64,000 nt of DNA from contig OY282434.1 in NCBI GenBank assembly GCA_958296095.1, forward strand, positions 434,001 through 498,000, read 5' to 3'. The stretch is from an uncultured Oligoflexales bacterium (GTDB lineage: Bacteria > Bdellovibrionota_B > Oligoflexia > Oligoflexales > JAPPIL01). The position numbers and the translations under genes are program-made. Positions 1 through 7,917 of this stretch are shown one piece after another. How positions within the stretch are numbered: the first letter of the stretch is position 1; every line of letters starts with the position of its first letter. The notes beneath the pieces are model-generated. The model had not been told where the DNA came from, ran no database searches, and worked only from the letters and a program-made list of their open reading frames with translations.

Positions 1-2099
1 GTCGCGGTGCGCGTATGACGCAATAGACGACCAGCAAGATCGGCATGCGATTCTGCCATGACAAACTCCTGCGTCTCACCACTGGTGACCGTGCCCTGCA
101 TCGCCTGCACCGCATTTTGCAATCGCTGTGCCGCCAGCGGCGAGATCGCTTGCAACTGCTGCACTAATGGCTTTGCCGCACTGATATTGGTGTTTTGCCG
201 CATGCGGGTAGCCGCCCAGCCCTGCTGTAATTCTGCGCGGCGGCGCACCGCGGCCTTGTCAAGATAAGTCGAGATGCGTGTTTGCCGCTGTTGCATTTCC
301 CGCAAATCATCTCGTGCCGCTTGCAATACCTGCTGTGCTTGCTGCACCAACTGCTCGTAGTGTGCATCTTCAGCCGCTTCCAACTCCTCTAGCCAAGCCC
401 GATATGCACCCACCAAGGCGGTCAATTCATCCCGCGCCGCGGTGGCAGCGAGAGCTGGCAATCGTGCCAATCCCTTGCGCAACGGCGCCTGGGCCGCCAT
501 CGTCTCCCAACTTGGCGGTTGCCTTGCTGCAGGCAGCGCGGTGACTCGCACTTGCCAACGTTGGCGGCGTTCCACTAAAAACCTGTCCAGACGCTGCACA
601 TACTTGCCCACGTCGCGATCGCCGCGAGCAATTATCCACGACAAGTGCCGTGCCGCGGTAAAAAAATCACGATCCCGCTCACGATCGTTGAGAACTTCAT
701 GTTCCAGCAAAAATTCGTTTAATCTTTCTAGAGTTGAGGCGAGCTCGCGTCGGCGTTGCAGGTCTTTGTTGGCTGCCAATTCGGCTAGCATACGGGTCAT
801 CGTTAAGCGATCGCGCCCGTCGAAAAACGGCGAGGTGTTGGCATTATCAACGGCATCGCGCATCGTCTGGTTGATTGCGGTCATGGCCAGACCGCTATGT
901 GGTTGGGCTAATTTCTCGTCAAGCATTGTCTTGACTTCCTTTAGTTTTTCTAGCGTGCGGCGGTAACGTCCCCAGGCACTGATGGCATTGATGAGCAGCG
1001 GGGCACTGTGGCCAGTTGTGCCGTTGCGGTCGGTTGCTGCCGCGACGAGTTCGAGCTCGGCAAAATCGCTTTCCATATAGGGTTCGGGCACGAAGCTGTA
1101 GGCGGTGGTGTGCTTGTGCCGTGCGCTAACGATGGTGTTGACCAGTTCCTCGAATGTGCCCCCTCTCGTCGTGATGAGCAGTTTAATGTTGGCTAGGGGT
1201 GCGGCCGCGGTGACGCTGATCTGCAGCGGCAGAGGCACTTCGTCAGCATGGGGGTCGTTGATTGTCTGCTGGGGAGCGAGTTGGACTTGTGGTGCACGAC
1301 CTGCGTCGACGGTGATGTGTGCCAGTGCCGCGCCCGCGGTGATGGAGTTGATGTGCAAGGTGCTACTGCGATCAACGCTGAGGGTAACGGCATAGTGGCC
1401 AGGCTCTGGAGGTTGTGGCCTCAGCTGCACCTCTTGCCACACTTCGCCTGCCGTGCGCAACCGCATCACGGGGTTCTGGGTCAGGCTGGTGTCGATCACC
1501 TCAATCAGAGCCAATTCATGTTGGGACAAGGCTACCTGCGGCGGAAGATTGGCCTGTAACTCGAAACGCTGGGCACGTGCAGGTAACACGGTCAACGTTG
1601 CCTGTGGCGGCGCGAGCACGGCAAAGTAGCGATAGGCAGGCAACAGCTGTTGTCGTGACAAGTCACCACTCCAGGCGACTGCCACACAAGCTAGCAACAG
1701 TACCGCCGCCCGGCCCGCGGCATGAAGCAGGCGCTGGGTTTCAAAACGCACAATTTTTCTTTGCCACTGTTGCAAAGGGGTTTTCCAGCTCTTGGCCGCG
1801 GTGGCATCGCTGAGCATGACGTAGGGGGCCGGGGTCGTCGTGGCATAGTTGTGATCGAGGCTCAGCAGCAGCGCGGTGCTGGTAATCTTGTCATCGCGGC
1901 GACGACAACAGCCTAACGTCAGCAGAAAAATCAGCGCACCCAACAGTGTCTGCACGAACGCTGAAGGGGCGTGCAGCACCTGTGCCAATGCCCCCACCAA
2001 CACCGCGGCGAGCACGCTGCTGGCAAGATGCAGCACCCAGCTCAAGATGTAGGCTGTGAGTTTGATGCGATTGAGTTGCTGGATTTTTTTGTCAAGCAT
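1..2099 (-). CDS. Large membrane protein, DUF4175-like, 3' end outside window
   Basis: One uninterrupted frame runs from an ATG at 2099 to the left edge of the window, about 699 residues with no stop, so the C-terminus is missing. Residues ~14-60 hold two hydrophobic segments and a third lies near residues 115-135, followed by a long region without membrane segments. The region after residue ~440 is rich in Gln, Arg, Glu and Ala (helical, coiled-coil-like). The layout (N-terminal membrane hairpin, beta-rich middle, helical Gln-rich C-terminal half) resembles DUF4175 / TIGR02302 proteins of proteobacteria, whose function is unknown. The family call is from layout only. The gene reads away from the CDF exporter next to it, so the two share the 2100-2336 intergenic region. 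Confidence 0.65.
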   Translation of the reverse strand, partial: MLDKKIQQLNRIKLTAYILSWVLHLASSVLAAVLVGALAQVLHAPSAFVQTLLGALIFLLTLGCCRRRDDKITSTALLLSLDHNYATTTPAPYVMLSDATAAKSWKTPLQQWQRKIVRFETQRLLHAAGRAAVLLLACVAVAWSGDLSRQQLLPAYRYFAVLAPPQATLTVLPARAQRFELQANLPPQVALSQHELALIEVIDTSLTQNPVMRLRTAGEVWQEVQLRPQPPEPGHYAVTLSVDRSSTLHINSITAGAALAHITVDAGRAPQVQLAPQQTINDPHADEVPLPLQISVTAAAPLANIKLLITTRGGTFEELVNTIVSARHKHTTAYSFVPEPYMESDFAELELVAAATDRNGTTGHSAPLLINAISAWGRYRRTLEKLKEVKTMLDEKLAQPHSGLAMTAINQTMRDAVDNANTSPFFDGRDRLTMTRMLAELAANKDLQRRRELASTLERLNEFLLEHEVLNDRERDRDFFTAARHLSWIIARGDRDVGKYVQRLDRFLVERRQRWQVRVTALPAARQPPSWETMAAQAPLRKGLARLPALAATAARDELTALVGAYRAWLEELEAAEDAHYEQLVQQAQQVLQAARDDLREMQQRQTRISTYLDKAAVRRRAELQQGWAATRMRQNTNISAAKPLVQQLQAISPLAAQRLQNAVQAMQGTVTSGETQEFVMAESHADLAGRLLRHTRTA

Positions 2100-2256
2100 G
2101 GTGGTCTGGTCTTGTTAGTTCTACACTTACAAAGTTAGTTCAATTCAGCCTTTTTTTGTCAAGTTTTTGTTCATCCAAGCCTCTAGCCCGCCCGTTATCT
2201 CAGGCCATAGAGCCACAGGAGGAGGTAAGCTAGGCGCGGCTCAGGGGGAAATCAAG

Positions 2257-2271
2257 CTCGACCAGGTCGAG
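2257..2271. promoter_or_regulatory. 15-bp perfect palindrome, possible operator of the CDF gene
   Basis: CTCGACC-A-GGTCGAG has two perfect 7-bp arms around one base. It ends 9 bp before the predicted -35 box at 2281, a place where a metal-responsive regulator could bind. No regulator gene is adjacent. The role is inferred from position only. Confidence 0.35.
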
Positions 2272-2280
2272 GTGTTGTCA

Positions 2281-2309
2281 TTGACGGTAGTAGAGGACTG
2301 TGCTAGCAT
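2281..2309 (+). promoter_or_regulatory. Predicted sigma70-type promoter of the CDF gene
   Basis: TTGACG at 2281-2286, a 17-bp spacer, and TAGCAT at 2304-2309 preceded by a TGC extended -10 element. The -35 matches 5 of 6 consensus bases and the -10 matches 4 of 6. It lies about 28 bp before the CDF start. Confidence 0.45.
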
Positions 2310-2336
2310 CGCCGCGCTTTTCACGGGGTGGGTTGA

Positions 2337-3347
2337 ATGGGGCTACTTCACCAGCATGGTTCTGGGCCGCACAGCCATAGCGAGGGTTCGCCGCATGTCA
2401 CGCTAGGTGGCTTTGTGCCAGACACCGCGGCCTTTAAGAATGTTGGTATCGCTTTCGCACTGACGCTCATCTGCACCGTGGTGGAACTGGTGGGCGGGGT
2501 TTGGGCTGATAGCACCGCCGTCATCTCCGCCGCGGTACATGCCGTGGGTGATAGTATTACGCTGGCATTAGCTTGGCTACTTGAGCGTGTTGCCCTGCGT
2601 CAATCAAACGCCCGCTATTCTTATGGTTATCGTCGCCTGTCGCTGTTGTCGGCAGTTATCAGTGGGGTCATCATCATTGTCGCGAGCGTCGGAGTGCTGC
2701 TGCATATTATCCCCGACCTGACTGGCATTGAAATTTTTCCCCTCGGCGGTGGAGACGCACATCGTGGGCACGATCATTCGCCCCACAGCGGCGGCATGTT
2801 TGCACTGGCCTTACTCGGTATTGTCGTCAACGTTGCCGCGGCCCTAGTGCTGAAGCGAGGCCGCACCGCTAACGAAAAAATGCTAATCTGGCACATGATC
2901 TCGCACACGCTCAGCTGGGTGTCGATACTGATAGTGGCATTGGTGCTGATGTTTTTTGACCCGCCCTTGCTCGATCCCATCCTCTCGGTAGGTATTATCG
3001 TCTTCACTATGCATGCGGTGGGCACTAACCTTTGGGAAGCAATCAAGCTCTTTCTCCAGGCAGTCCCTGGCGGTGTAGATATGGACGACCTCTACGCTGA
3101 AGTCAAAAAACGCGTCGACGGTGTCGTCGATATGCATGATGTGCGCATCTGGTCTCTCGACGGTACTGCACATGTTTTCAGTGCGCATGTTGTCGTTAGG
3201 GAAAACACCAGCATCGAAAAAATTACCACGATCAAGAAAAAAATCCGCGCCATCATCTCCGAACTCGGTGTGGGCGAATTTTATACGACGATCGAATCTG
3301 AGAGTTCCAACGAGGTCTGTCTTGCTAAAATCTGGGGTAAAACTTAG
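2337..3347 (+). CDS. Cation diffusion facilitator (Zn2+/metal exporter)
   Basis: 336 residues with the six-membrane-segment pattern of the CDF family, which exports Zn, Co, Cd, Fe or Mn in exchange for protons. The N-terminus (HQHGSGPHSH) and the loop after segment 4 (DAHRGHDHSPH) are His-rich, as in Zn-transporting CDFs. Segment 2 carries the expected HxxxD metal pair (H68, D72). Segment 5, where HxxxD or DxxxD is usual, reads HMISH (H186, H190), so the Asp is replaced by His. The C-terminal cytoplasmic domain (residues ~215-310) is present, with VDMHDVRIWSLDG typical of the family. A predicted promoter and palindrome lie just upstream. Start ATG at 2337. Family certain, metal not. Confidence 0.9.
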   Translation: MGLLHQHGSGPHSHSEGSPHVTLGGFVPDTAAFKNVGIAFALTLICTVVELVGGVWADSTAVISAAVHAVGDSITLALAWLLERVALRQSNARYSYGYRRLSLLSAVISGVIIIVASVGVLLHIIPDLTGIEIFPLGGGDAHRGHDHSPHSGGMFALALLGIVVNVAAALVLKRGRTANEKMLIWHMISHTLSWVSILIVALVLMFFDPPLLDPILSVGIIVFTMHAVGTNLWEAIKLFLQAVPGGVDMDDLYAEVKKRVDGVVDMHDVRIWSLDGTAHVFSAHVVVRENTSIEKITTIKKKIRAIISELGVGEFYTTIESESSNEVCLAKIWGKT

Positions 3348-3351
3348 CTAT

Positions 3352-3389
3352 GGCAGGCGCTTGTGGGGGAACGAGCATGCTTGCCTGCC
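3352..3389. terminator. Inverted repeat between convergent genes, possible terminator
   Basis: GGCAGGC (3352-3358) pairs with GCCTGCC (3383-3389) across a 24-base loop, between the convergent CDF and tdh stop codons. There is no T-run on either side, so it is a weak terminator candidate. Confidence 0.25.
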
Positions 3390-3391
3390 AC

Positions 3392-4429
3392 TCATCTCCA
3401 ATCGATGATGACTTTGCCGCTCTTGCCACTACGCATCTGTTCAAACGCAGTGCGAAATTCTTGCAGTGGGTAGCGATGCGTAATTACCTTGGCAATGTCG
3501 AGACCGCTCTGCAACATGCTGGTTACCTTATACCAGGTGTCGAACATCTTACGCCCGTAGATCCCACGCATAGTGATACCTTTTAGGATGATGTCGTTCC
3601 AATCGATGTTGAGGGGCTGGGTAAAAATACCTAGCAGCGACACCTTTGCCCCGTGATTGAGACAGCCAAGCATCTGCCGTAGTGCGGCCTCGTTGCCGGA
3701 CATCTCAAAACCGATGTCGAAGCCTTCTTGCATGCCGAGCTGTTGCATAACGGTCTTCATCTCAACCTGTGCAGCGTTGACAGCCAGCGTCGCGCCCATT
3801 GCTTTTGCCAACTGTATGCGTTGAGGATTGACATCGGTGGTAACAACATGCCGTGCACCGACGTGACGGGCGATAGCGGTGACCATCAAGCCAATCGGCC
3901 CCGCACCTGTGACCAGCACGTCTTCGCCGACAAGATCGAATTCAAGCGCGGTGTGTGCCGCGTTGCCGAGCGGATCGTAGATGGCAGCAACCTCTGTGTC
4001 GATGCCCGCGGCGATGCGATAGACGTTAGGACGTGGCAAGAGGATGAAATCAGCGAAGGCCCCGGCCCGCTCGACCCCTACCCCACGGGGCTTGATGCAG
4101 AGATGCCGCTTGCCCGCCAAGCAATTACGACAACGCGCACAGGTAATATGCCCTTCGCCTGTGACCCGCGTGCCAATCTCAAGATCGTCGACCCCTGCAC
4201 CACATGCGGCAACCTCGCCCACGAACTCATGCCCAACCACCAGCGGGAGGGGTAGAGTTTTCTGTGCCCAGGCATCCCAGTTCCAGATATGCACATCTGT
4301 GCCGCAGATGGCAGCCTTGTGCACCTTGACCAACACTTCCTGTGCCGCGGGGGCAGCGGGCCGGGGGACTTCTTGCAATTGCAAGCCAACCTCAGCCCTC
4401 TCCTTTACCAGGGCGCGCATCTTTTGCAT
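3392..4429 (-). CDS. tdh: L-threonine 3-dehydrogenase
   Basis: 345 residues, very close in length and sequence pattern to E. coli Tdh (341 aa). This Zn-dependent medium-chain dehydrogenase oxidises L-threonine to 2-amino-3-ketobutyrate with NAD+. Visible features: catalytic-zinc Cys in AICGTDVHIWNWD, the GHEFVGEV motif, the structural-zinc Cys cluster (CARCRNCLAGKRHLC), the Rossmann motif GAGPIGLM near residue 175, and GIYGRKMFDTWYK near the C-terminus. The usual partner kbl (2-amino-3-ketobutyrate CoA ligase) is not adjacent. Start ATG at 4429; a second ATG is three codons in. It converges with the CDF gene. Confidence 0.95.
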   Translation of the reverse strand: MQKMRALVKERAEVGLQLQEVPRPAAPAAQEVLVKVHKAAICGTDVHIWNWDAWAQKTLPLPLVVGHEFVGEVAACGAGVDDLEIGTRVTGEGHITCARCRNCLAGKRHLCIKPRGVGVERAGAFADFILLPRPNVYRIAAGIDTEVAAIYDPLGNAAHTALEFDLVGEDVLVTGAGPIGLMVTAIARHVGARHVVTTDVNPQRIQLAKAMGATLAVNAAQVEMKTVMQQLGMQEGFDIGFEMSGNEAALRQMLGCLNHGAKVSLLGIFTQPLNIDWNDIILKGITMRGIYGRKMFDTWYKVTSMLQSGLDIAKVITHRYPLQEFRTAFEQMRSGKSGKVIIDWR

Positions 4430-4507
4430 CTTGCACCTGCCTTACTGTAAGATAGAACAGGCTAGTGAAGCCTGTGGTGCAAGTCAAGTAACTGTTGCTG
4501 CGGTGAC

Positions 4508-5566
4508 ATGCACATCTATAAGTCGCGGCGCTATCGATGGATTGAGTTGTGGTTGCGGTGGCAACAGCACGCAGGAGTGCGGTGGCTGTTGCAGCTGTTG
4601 GCCTGTTGTTACCATCTGGTGCTGGTGTTGCGGTTGTCCGCCTATCGCTTGTTGCCGCGGCACAGACTGCCTGCCACAACTATCTCTGTCGGCAACATCG
4701 CCAGTGGTGGCACTGGCAAGACTCCCATTGTCATCGCCATCGGACTGCAGCTAGCAGCACGAGGCGAGCGAGTGGCGGTGCTCAGCCGCGGTTACGGCAG
4801 TAGCCTGCGTCGCCATGAGTTTGTCGTCTTGCGCAACGGCGAGATAGTGTTGGGCAACGCTGCGGTGCGGGCGCTCGACGAACCACGCCTGCTCGCACAC
4901 GCGCTGCCACAAGCAGTGGTGATTGCCGCCCCGCGTCGCTACGCGGCTTGGCAAGCTTACCTGGCTGCGACGCAGGACGAGCACCCCACCTGCTTCTTGC
5001 TCGACGATGGTTTTCAGCATGTGCAGATCAAGCGTGACCTCGACATCGTGTTGCTCGATGCCGTGCAGCCGTTTAGCGATGAACGCCTGCTGCCAGCTGG
5101 CAAGCTGCGCGAGCCGAGCTCTGCTTTATGCCGTGCCGACCTCGTCTTGTTTACGCGCGCAACTGCCACCACCCCTAGTGCTTCGCAGTTGCAACGGGTG
5201 CAACAACAAGTGCCGCGCACGGTGCGGGTAAAATTCACCAGCTCTGCACTACAACCTGCACCGACGACCAGCGCGGCGTTCAGCGAGGCCTTGAACCCCG
5301 TGCTACTCATCTGCGGTGTGGCCTCGCCCGTGCAGGTGCTCAAGGCAGTGCAGCGGCTTGGCGCGCAGGTGCGTATAGCCCTCTATCTGGCTGACCATGA
5401 AGCTGTCGATCGCACCGAGGTCTGCCGTCTCGCTCGCCATGTCAATGCTCTCGTTATGACGGCCAAGGATTATTGGCGTGATTATGATTTTTACACACAG
5501 CAGTCGTTGCCAGTGTATATCGTTACCCTGACGACTGATTTTGATTTTACTGATTGGCTGCGGTGA
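4508..5566 (+). CDS. lpxK: Tetraacyldisaccharide 4'-kinase (lipid A synthesis)
   Basis: 352 residues. LpxK phosphorylates the 4' position of the lipid A disaccharide at the inner membrane. Evidence: one N-terminal hydrophobic segment (residues ~20-42), then the P-loop region SVGNIASGGTGKTP (~58-71) characteristic of LpxK, SRGYGS (~95), FLLDDGFQH (~160) and PAGKLREP (~197). The C-terminal part has the family's VALVMTAKDYWR-like segment (LVMTAKDYWRDY). No other lpx gene adjoins it. A hairpin with a T-run follows at 5576-5609. It indicates an LPS-bearing Gram-negative host. Confidence 0.92.
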   Translation: MHIYKSRRYRWIELWLRWQQHAGVRWLLQLLACCYHLVLVLRLSAYRLLPRHRLPATTISVGNIASGGTGKTPIVIAIGLQLAARGERVAVLSRGYGSSLRRHEFVVLRNGEIVLGNAAVRALDEPRLLAHALPQAVVIAAPRRYAAWQAYLAATQDEHPTCFLLDDGFQHVQIKRDLDIVLLDAVQPFSDERLLPAGKLREPSSALCRADLVLFTRATATTPSASQLQRVQQQVPRTVRVKFTSSALQPAPTTSAAFSEALNPVLLICGVASPVQVLKAVQRLGAQVRIALYLADHEAVDRTEVCRLARHVNALVMTAKDYWRDYDFYTQQSLPVYIVTLTTDFDFTDWLR

Positions 5567-5575
5567 TTTGCCCAC

Positions 5576-5609
5576 AGCACCAGGCTGCGGGCTGCCGTGC
5601 TCGCTTTTT
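5576..5609 (+). terminator. Predicted rho-independent terminator after lpxK
   Basis: AGCAC (5576-5580) pairs with GTGCT (5597-5601), extended inside by an imperfect GGC/GCC pairing, then CGC and five T (5605-5609). It starts 10 bp after the lpxK stop. Confidence 0.5.
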
Positions 5610-5787
5610 AGGGAAGCATGCCGCTACCACAGCCTACGAGGGCAACGTGCGGCGGGCTTGCTCAGCGAGCTTTTTCAGCAACGTCGAGACGCAGTAAGAG
5701 AAACTGCGCACTGGTGATGGGTTGGCTTGTCGCGCTGGCGCGGGCGTGAGCAGCCCTCTGCCGAGCAAATTGATTTTGATAAGGGTG

Positions 5788-6003
5788 TCATTTCTTGTCA
5801 TTTTTGTTAATCCTATAACTTCTCAATACCGACTTGTTAGTTGCTGCACGTTGTTTGTGCATCCTTTCCTGATTGCGACGATTAGCAAGCATTACCTGAT
5901 CCAGTTCATCCTGCACCGCATCTTTTTGGCGCGGTGTCTGACTAGAGAAGTCAACCGAGATTACCAGCCCCTGCTTGCGGTCACGCTCATTACCTAAAAT
6001 CAT
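5788..6003 (-). CDS. Small basic protein, unknown function
   Basis: 71 residues starting MILGNERDRKQGLVISVDFS and rich in Arg, Lys, Gln and Asn, with no signal peptide or membrane segment. The start at 6003 is chosen because GAGG lies six bases upstream on the minus strand; two earlier in-frame starts sit on or before this site. The DNA upstream is AT-rich, as expected for a promoter. I do not recognise the family. It reads away from khpA. It could be a spurious frame, but the good ribosome binding site and hydrophilic composition favour a gene. Confidence 0.45.
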   Translation of the reverse strand: MILGNERDRKQGLVISVDFSSQTPRQKDAVQDELDQVMLANRRNQERMHKQRAATNKSVLRSYRINKNDKK

Positions 6004-6337
6004 AACCATCCTCAAACTATTTGCATTGATCCACAGCGTTATCTACCGCCTACAGCATTGATAAAGCAATTTACATTCCAATACAGCATATTTTAATAAA
6101 AATACTGTAACATACCGATAATTTTAGTAAAATTATATTGAAAGCCGCACAACAAAAACTTCAAAAGTGTAAATACGTTTGACAATTGCATCAAATTTTA
6201 GCCACAAGTGACTGACGATTAGGGTGGAGACGTTTTTCTTCCCTGTAGGAGGTGGATCGGTTAAAATTAGAGTGGGGGTGGTTCCGATCTGTGGAATACG
6301 TGGAAACGGTGGTTGAACTGAGCGGGGGATGGTGACG
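6004..6337. other. AT-rich divergent intergenic region
   Basis: No gene seen in this 334-bp stretch. 6056-6150 is strongly AT-rich compared with its surroundings. On the minus strand 6137-6132 reads TATAAT, a possible -10 box for the small gene at 6003, without a clear -35. No convincing promoter for khpA was found. Confidence 0.4.
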
Positions 6338-6589
6338 ATGGAAGCACCGATGAAGGAACTGGTTGAGTATATTGCCAGGTCACTGGTGGACGAGGTGGGC
6401 AGGATTGAGATCAAGGAAATCTGCGGTAGTCAAACCAACATTATTGAGCTGAAGGTCGCGCAGGAGGACATCGGCAAAGTGATCGGTAGGCAGGGCCGCA
6501 CTGCCGACGCAATAAGGACGATTCTCAAGTGCGCCGCGGCTAAGCTCTCCAAACGCTACATCCTGCAAATTATCGACGACGGCGGCTAG
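6338..6589 (+). CDS. khpA: KH-domain RNA-binding protein KhpA
   Basis: 83 residues from ATG 6338; an earlier in-frame ATG at 6329 touches the GGGGG stretch (6324-6328) that would serve as ribosome binding site, so 6338 fits better. It is a single KH domain with the conserved GRQG loop (IGKVIGRQGRTA) and the MKELVEYIARSLVD start typical of KhpA (YlqC), a small RNA chaperone that usually pairs with KhpB. In most genomes khpA sits in rpsP-khpA-rimM-trmD; here none of those adjoin it and rpmF follows instead. Confidence 0.9.
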   Translation: MEAPMKELVEYIARSLVDEVGRIEIKEICGSQTNIIELKVAQEDIGKVIGRQGRTADAIRTILKCAAAKLSKRYILQIIDDGG

Positions 6590-6686
6590 CTCGTTCAGTG
6601 GTGGCGGTTGCCCAACAACCTAAGCTTGCAGGATGGCGGCGAAATCATGTAGGGTTGCGCCCCTCGCAGGTGAGAGGAGGTTGATT

Positions 6687-6905
6687 GTGGCAGTTCCTAA
6701 GGTAAGAACCTCGCGTTCGCGTCGCAACACGCGACGCGCGCATCATTTTTTGCGTCCACGTGGCTACTCGCCCTGTCCTAACTGTCGGGCGGTGCGCTTG
6801 CCGCACTGTGTGTGTCCGTCCTGTGGTCATTACCGCGGGCGACAGGTGATGGCGGCAGGGGCGAAGGCGAAGACCGCGGCGGATAATTTTGAGCAACCCA
6901 GCTGA
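6687..6905 (+). CDS. rpmF: 50S ribosomal protein L32
   Basis: 72 residues from a GTG at 6687, chosen because GAGGAGG (6674-6680) lies six bases upstream and the protein then starts AVPKVRTSRSRRNTRRAHHF, matching the L32 family start. Longer readings from 6633 add residues unlike L32. The zinc-ribbon pairs CPNC and CPSC are intact (Cys-containing form). The C-terminus has an extra ~12-residue tail after GRQVM. fabD follows within a few bases; the plsX and fabH genes that often lie between rpmF and fabD are absent. Confidence 0.92.
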   Translation: MAVPKVRTSRSRRNTRRAHHFLRPRGYSPCPNCRAVRLPHCVCPSCGHYRGRQVMAAGAKAKTAADNFEQPS

Positions 6906-6907
6906 GT

Positions 6908-7849
6908 GTGGTGATGGCTTCCGATGGTCGTGGCACGGTGCTGGCGATGTATCCCGGTCAGGGAGCGCAATACACTGGCATGTGTCGGCGGTTGCTGGCT
7001 GATTTTCCCTACACCGCACAGACCTTTGAGCACATTGAAGACTTGATGCAGATGCGCATCAGGCACATGTGTCTGGTGGGTGACCGTGAGCAGTTGATGC
7101 AGACGGTGAACACCCAACCCTGTCTGTTTGCGGCCAGCATGGCTTATCATGCCGTGCTCCAGCGCGAAGCGGACTTTCGTCCGGCCCTGCATGCAGGGCA
7201 CAGTTTGGGCGAGTTCAGTGCGCTAGCGGCTAGCGGTAAGTTATCACTTGCAACTGCCAGCCGACTGGTCAGAGTGCGCGGACAGGTAATGCAGGCTCTC
7301 GTCGGCAAGGGCGAGATGCTGGCAGTGCTAGGGGCGAAGCTAGAGACAGTTGCCGCGCTAGTGCAGCGTGTGGGCGAGGCCAGCGGCGAAGTAGTGGATA
7401 TTGCCAACCACAACAGTCCCCAGCAGGTGGTGATTGCTGGCACGGTCGCGGGCGTGCGCGCGCTCGATGAGCAGTTGCAAGCGGAGGGCATCAAACGCAT
7501 CAAAGTTCCTGTCAGTGCGCCTTTCCACTCACGTCTGATGTTGCCCGCCGAGCAGCAGATGGAAAAGTTAATCATGGCGGCGGCATTTGTTAGCAACGAT
7601 AGTCTGGTCATTGCCAACTACCGCGGCGAAATTACCCCCTATCAGCCTGACTTCCTCGTTAAGCAAATCAGCAATCCGGTCCGCTGGGTAGCTAGCATTG
7701 AAGCTGCAATTGCCTTTGGCTGTGACATCTGTGTTGAAGTAGGCTCTGGTCGCATCCTCTCAGGTCTGCTGCGTCGCTTTCCTACCTGGCATGGCAAGTG
7801 CTATCCGCTTGAGGATGACCTACGCACATTCTTGCAGGTGGTCGGCTGA
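6908..7849 (+). CDS. fabD: Malonyl-CoA:ACP transacylase
   Basis: 313 residues. FabD loads malonyl groups onto acyl carrier protein for fatty acid synthesis. The family motifs are present: YPGQGAQYTGM at the N-terminus, the nucleophile GHSLGEFSALAASG (Ser near residue 98), the active-site His in VSAPFHSRLM (near residue 204), NSPQQVVIAG and EVGSGRILSGL. GTG 6908, GTG 6911 and ATG 6914 are all possible starts; ATG 6914 is the simplest and would give 311 residues. It begins right behind rpmF and is probably co-transcribed with it. Confidence 0.93.
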   Translation: MVMASDGRGTVLAMYPGQGAQYTGMCRRLLADFPYTAQTFEHIEDLMQMRIRHMCLVGDREQLMQTVNTQPCLFAASMAYHAVLQREADFRPALHAGHSLGEFSALAASGKLSLATASRLVRVRGQVMQALVGKGEMLAVLGAKLETVAALVQRVGEASGEVVDIANHNSPQQVVIAGTVAGVRALDEQLQAEGIKRIKVPVSAPFHSRLMLPAEQQMEKLIMAAAFVSNDSLVIANYRGEITPYQPDFLVKQISNPVRWVASIEAAIAFGCDICVEVGSGRILSGLLRRFPTWHGKCYPLEDDLRTFLQVVG

Positions 7850-7917
7850 CTATAGTTGCCCTTAATTTTTCAGTTAAATAATTCTTCCCCTGAGCCGATT
7901 AGCGCGCAGGAGGCGTT

